From: JALZAA01 sp035316025
Lineage (GTDB): Bacteria > Actinomycetota > Acidimicrobiia > IMCC26256 > JACDBD01
DNA length: 15,945 nt
Assembly (NCBI GenBank): GCA_035316025.1
Contig: DATFXL010000125.1
Location: 1 to 15,945 of the forward strand
Direction: 5' to 3'
The position numbers were made by a program, and so were the translations under genes. Each line of letters starts with the position of its first letter. The stretch's first letter is position 1. The notes beneath the pieces were generated by a model, which made no database searches, was not told the DNA's origin, and saw only the letters and a list, made by a program, of their open reading frames with translations. This document shows positions 14,331 through 15,945 of this stretch, in pieces.

Positions 14331-15448
14331 CGCACGTGGATACGGGGTTCGGCATCTATTCCTGCGACGATCATCTCGACCTGTACGCGGTCCCGCCCCA
14401 TGTCTGGGCGTCACGACTGTCGCAATCATTGGCGGCACGTGGTCCCCGAGTAGAGACGCGTGACGGCCGCCCGGTGTGGGTGTGCGACGACCGTGTCATC
14501 GGCCGCAGCGGGATGTCAGTGACGAGTGAGGCCGCGAAGAGCCTCACCGCGATCGGGCGCGCCGGTATCGAGGACGACGGCTTCCGCGCCGGCACCCCGA
14601 AGCTCCGCCTCGAGGACATGGAGCGCGACGGGCTGCGTGCCTCGGTGATCTACGGGCCGCTCGCGCTCGGCTTCCCGATCGACGACCCCGAGCTCCAGGA
14701 CGCCGCCTACGCGGCGTGGAACGATTGGGCGGTCGACGAGTTCAACGCCGTCGCCGCCGACCGGCTGTGCGTGCTCGCGTTCCTGCCCGGTCACTCCCCC
14801 GAGGCCGCCGCCGCCGAGCTCGAGCGTTGCGCGGGCATCGGCCACCGCGGCGCGATCATCGATGTCTTCGCGATCGACATCGGCGACCCCGGCTGGGACC
14901 GCCTCTGGGCCGCGGCCGCCGACACCGGACTGCCCATCAGCTTCCATCTCAAGGGCGGCACCTGGTCGGGCCTCCGGTACCGGTTCGGCAAGTGGCAGTC
15001 GGCCGCGTTCGCGACGGTCCTTCCCCTCCAGCTCGACGAGCCGCTGGCGACGATGGTGTTCTCGGGCGCGCTCGAGCGGCATCCCGGCATGACCCTGGTG
15101 CTCGCGGAGTCGGGCATCGGGTGGCTGCCGTACTTCCTGGCGCGCATGGATCTGGAGTGGGAGAGCCTCCGCGACAAGCTTGATGACGCGCCACGAACCG
15201 CGCCGAGCGAGCTCTTCCGTCGCCAGGTGATGGCGACCTTCGAGGAGGACGCGCTGGGCGGGCAGCTGATCCCGCTCCTCGGTCCCGACTCGTGCATGTG
15301 GGCCTCGGACTATCCGCACACCGACAGCACGTTCCCGTACTCCCTGCAGGCGATCGACGAGACGCTCGGCGCGCTACCCGAACCCGACCGCCGCAAGATC
15401 ACGGCAGAGAACTGCGCGCGCCTGTACGGGTTCGCGGATGTCTCCTGA
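14327..15448 (+). CDS. Amidohydrolase family protein (amidohydrolase 2 / ACMSD-like)
   Basis: This 373-residue metal-dependent TIM-barrel protein is related to the one at 3150-4337. Likely metal or catalytic residues are D15/H16 (CDDH in place of the usual HxH), H207 in PISFHLK, and D328/H331 in ASDYPHTDS. The shared WNDW, ERHPGM/VRHPDM and ESGIGW/EGGIGW motifs mark a common subfamily. The reading frame is open back to 13889, but that part lies wholly within the SDR gene. GTG at 14327 gives a GTGA overlap with the SDR stop, and GTG 14336 is the alternative. The SDR-amidohydrolase coupling suggests sequential steps, for example hydrolysis or decarboxylation of a beta-dicarbonyl or beta-keto acid made by the SDR, but this is speculation. 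Confidence 0.83.
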   Translation: MTHVDTGFGIYSCDDHLDLYAVPPHVWASRLSQSLAARGPRVETRDGRPVWVCDDRVIGRSGMSVTSEAAKSLTAIGRAGIEDDGFRAGTPKLRLEDMERDGLRASVIYGPLALGFPIDDPELQDAAYAAWNDWAVDEFNAVAADRLCVLAFLPGHSPEAAAAELERCAGIGHRGAIIDVFAIDIGDPGWDRLWAAAADTGLPISFHLKGGTWSGLRYRFGKWQSAAFATVLPLQLDEPLATMVFSGALERHPGMTLVLAESGIGWLPYFLARMDLEWESLRDKLDDAPRTAPSELFRRQVMATFEEDALGGQLIPLLGPDSCMWASDYPHTDSTFPYSLQAIDETLGALPEPDRRKITAENCARLYGFADVS

Positions 15449-15875
15449 GAGCGATGGAACGATTCGGGGCTTCGACCATGTCTCGCTCCCGATGCAGCAC
15501 ACCGACGCGATGGTGGCCTTTTACCGCGCGCTCGGGTTGCATGTCGCGGAACGTCCCGGGGTCGTCTCCGTCTACGTCAGGGACCAGATGATCAACCTCC
15601 ATCGTCCCGAAGCGTGGCGAGGCAAGGGCTTCACGCTGCGCGCCCCCGCTGCGACGCCCCCGTGCGGCGACCTCTGCTTCGTGTGGGGCGGATCCGCCGA
15701 CTCGCTGCGCGCACTGCTGCACCAGGCGGGCGCCGAGATCGAGGAGGGCCCCGTGGAACGCCAAGGCGGCCGGCGAGCCGAGGGATCGAGTGTGTACGTA
15801 CGCGACCCGGACGGCAACCTGCTCGAGTTCATCATCTACCCAGTCGATGGGGAGCAAGGCTCAGATGCCCGCTGA
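15438..15875 (+). CDS. VOC-superfamily (glyoxalase/dioxygenase fold) protein
   Basis: This 145-residue protein is a single-module vicinal oxygen chelate protein of beta-alpha-beta-beta-beta repeats. It opens with GFDHVSLPM (H14 as first metal ligand), continues with AFYRALGLHV, INLH (H55), GDLCFVW (77-83), and ends with the characteristic IEEGPVERQGG and SVYVRDPDGNLLEFIIY (E130 as last ligand). The DLCF and EEGPV.R patterns match the small VOC subgroup often labelled virulence protein, of unknown reaction. The metal position often held by histidine is occupied near D78. The ATG at 15438 lies 11 bases inside the end of the amidohydrolase gene and its own end overlaps the next gene by 11 bases. 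It could isomerise, hydrolyse or cleave a pathway intermediate; no specific substrate can be assigned. Confidence 0.83.
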   Translation: MSPESDGTIRGFDHVSLPMQHTDAMVAFYRALGLHVAERPGVVSVYVRDQMINLHRPEAWRGKGFTLRAPAATPPCGDLCFVWGGSADSLRALLHQAGAEIEEGPVERQGGRRAEGSSVYVRDPDGNLLEFIIYPVDGEQGSDAR

Positions 15876-15945
15876 CGTTGTCATCCACGGCGGAACCGTC
15901 GTCGACGGGAGCGGAGCGTCCGGCCACGCGGCCGACGTCGCCATC
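15865..15945 (+). CDS. D-aminoacylase-like amidohydrolase, N-terminal fragment
   Basis: Only 27 codons are present; the gene runs off the right edge. It starts at ATG 15865, inside the end of the VOC gene, with GGGGAG and AAGG upstream. The sequence ADVVIHGGTVVDGSGASGHA followed by ADVAI is the typical first strand pair of N-acyl-D-amino-acid deacylase / D-aminoacylase-type amidohydrolases (the composite domain with a DxVI.GGT..DG pattern). The catalytic barrel lies outside the window. It would be the third amidohydrolase-fold gene of this locus and the fifth gene of the plus-strand operon. Its enzyme class is secure only to the superfamily level. Confidence 0.72.
   Translation, partial: MPADVVIHGGTVVDGSGASGHAADVAI

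Noticed and set aside
12474..14438. Long (654-codon) open frame on the minus strand opposite the AKR and SDR genes
   Set aside because: It is antisense to two genes with full catalytic motifs; its translation is low-complexity with no domain I recognise. Such mirror frames are common at very high GC.
1..15945. tRNA, rRNA, CRISPR array, insertion sequence or phage genes
   Set aside because: Nearly all the sequence is accounted for by enzyme or regulator genes; gaps are short and hold no clover-leaf, repeat-spacer or transposase signals that I can see.

Overview
The window looks like a chromosomal segment of a high-GC actinobacterium. The signs are a strong G/C bias at third codon positions, frequent GTG starts, 4-bp GTGA stop/start overlaps, a luciferase-like oxidoreductase of the F420-dependent type, and promoters that appear leaderless. 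The order within Actinomycetota cannot be fixed from sequence alone. There is no sign of phage, IS, CRISPR or RNA genes; apart from the first gene, everything reads as catabolic or peripheral metabolism.

Layout: (1) 1-140, minus strand: the start of a Lon protease gene that runs off the left edge. (2) 265-3079, minus strand: a tight operon read as HSL-type alpha/beta hydrolase, then cyclase-family hydrolase, then LLM flavin oxidoreductase. (3) 3150-4337, plus strand: a single amidohydrolase divergent from operon 2. (4) 4347-12374, minus strand: a six-gene operon read as double-domain TetR regulator, cytochrome P450, aldehyde dehydrogenase, acyl-CoA dehydrogenase, second cytochrome P450, Baeyer-Villiger monooxygenase. 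(5) 12510 to the right edge, plus strand: aldo-keto reductase, SDR dehydrogenase, second amidohydrolase, VOC protein, and the first codons of a D-aminoacylase-like amidohydrolase.

Taken together the enzymes resemble a peripheral degradation route for a cyclic or branched hydrophobic compound such as a terpenoid or alicyclic ketone. P450s would hydroxylate, SDR/AKR enzymes would interconvert alcohols and carbonyls, the BVMO would insert oxygen to give an ester or lactone, the hydrolases would open it, the ALDH would make an acid, and the acyl-CoA dehydrogenase would feed a beta-oxidation-like step. The substrate and reaction order are inference. No CoA ligase, hydratase, thiolase or P450 redox partner (ferredoxin or reductase) lies in the window, so the pathway must use genes elsewhere.

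The most notable signal is regulatory. The TetR protein carries two complete TetR DNA-binding regions in one chain, an arrangement known from mycobacterial Mce3R. The 135-bp gap between it and the divergent AKR operon holds two near-identical 23-bp sites in the same orientation, starting 75 bp apart. A weaker relative of this site lies in the other divergent gap (3101-3123), which suggests that all arms of the locus form one regulon.
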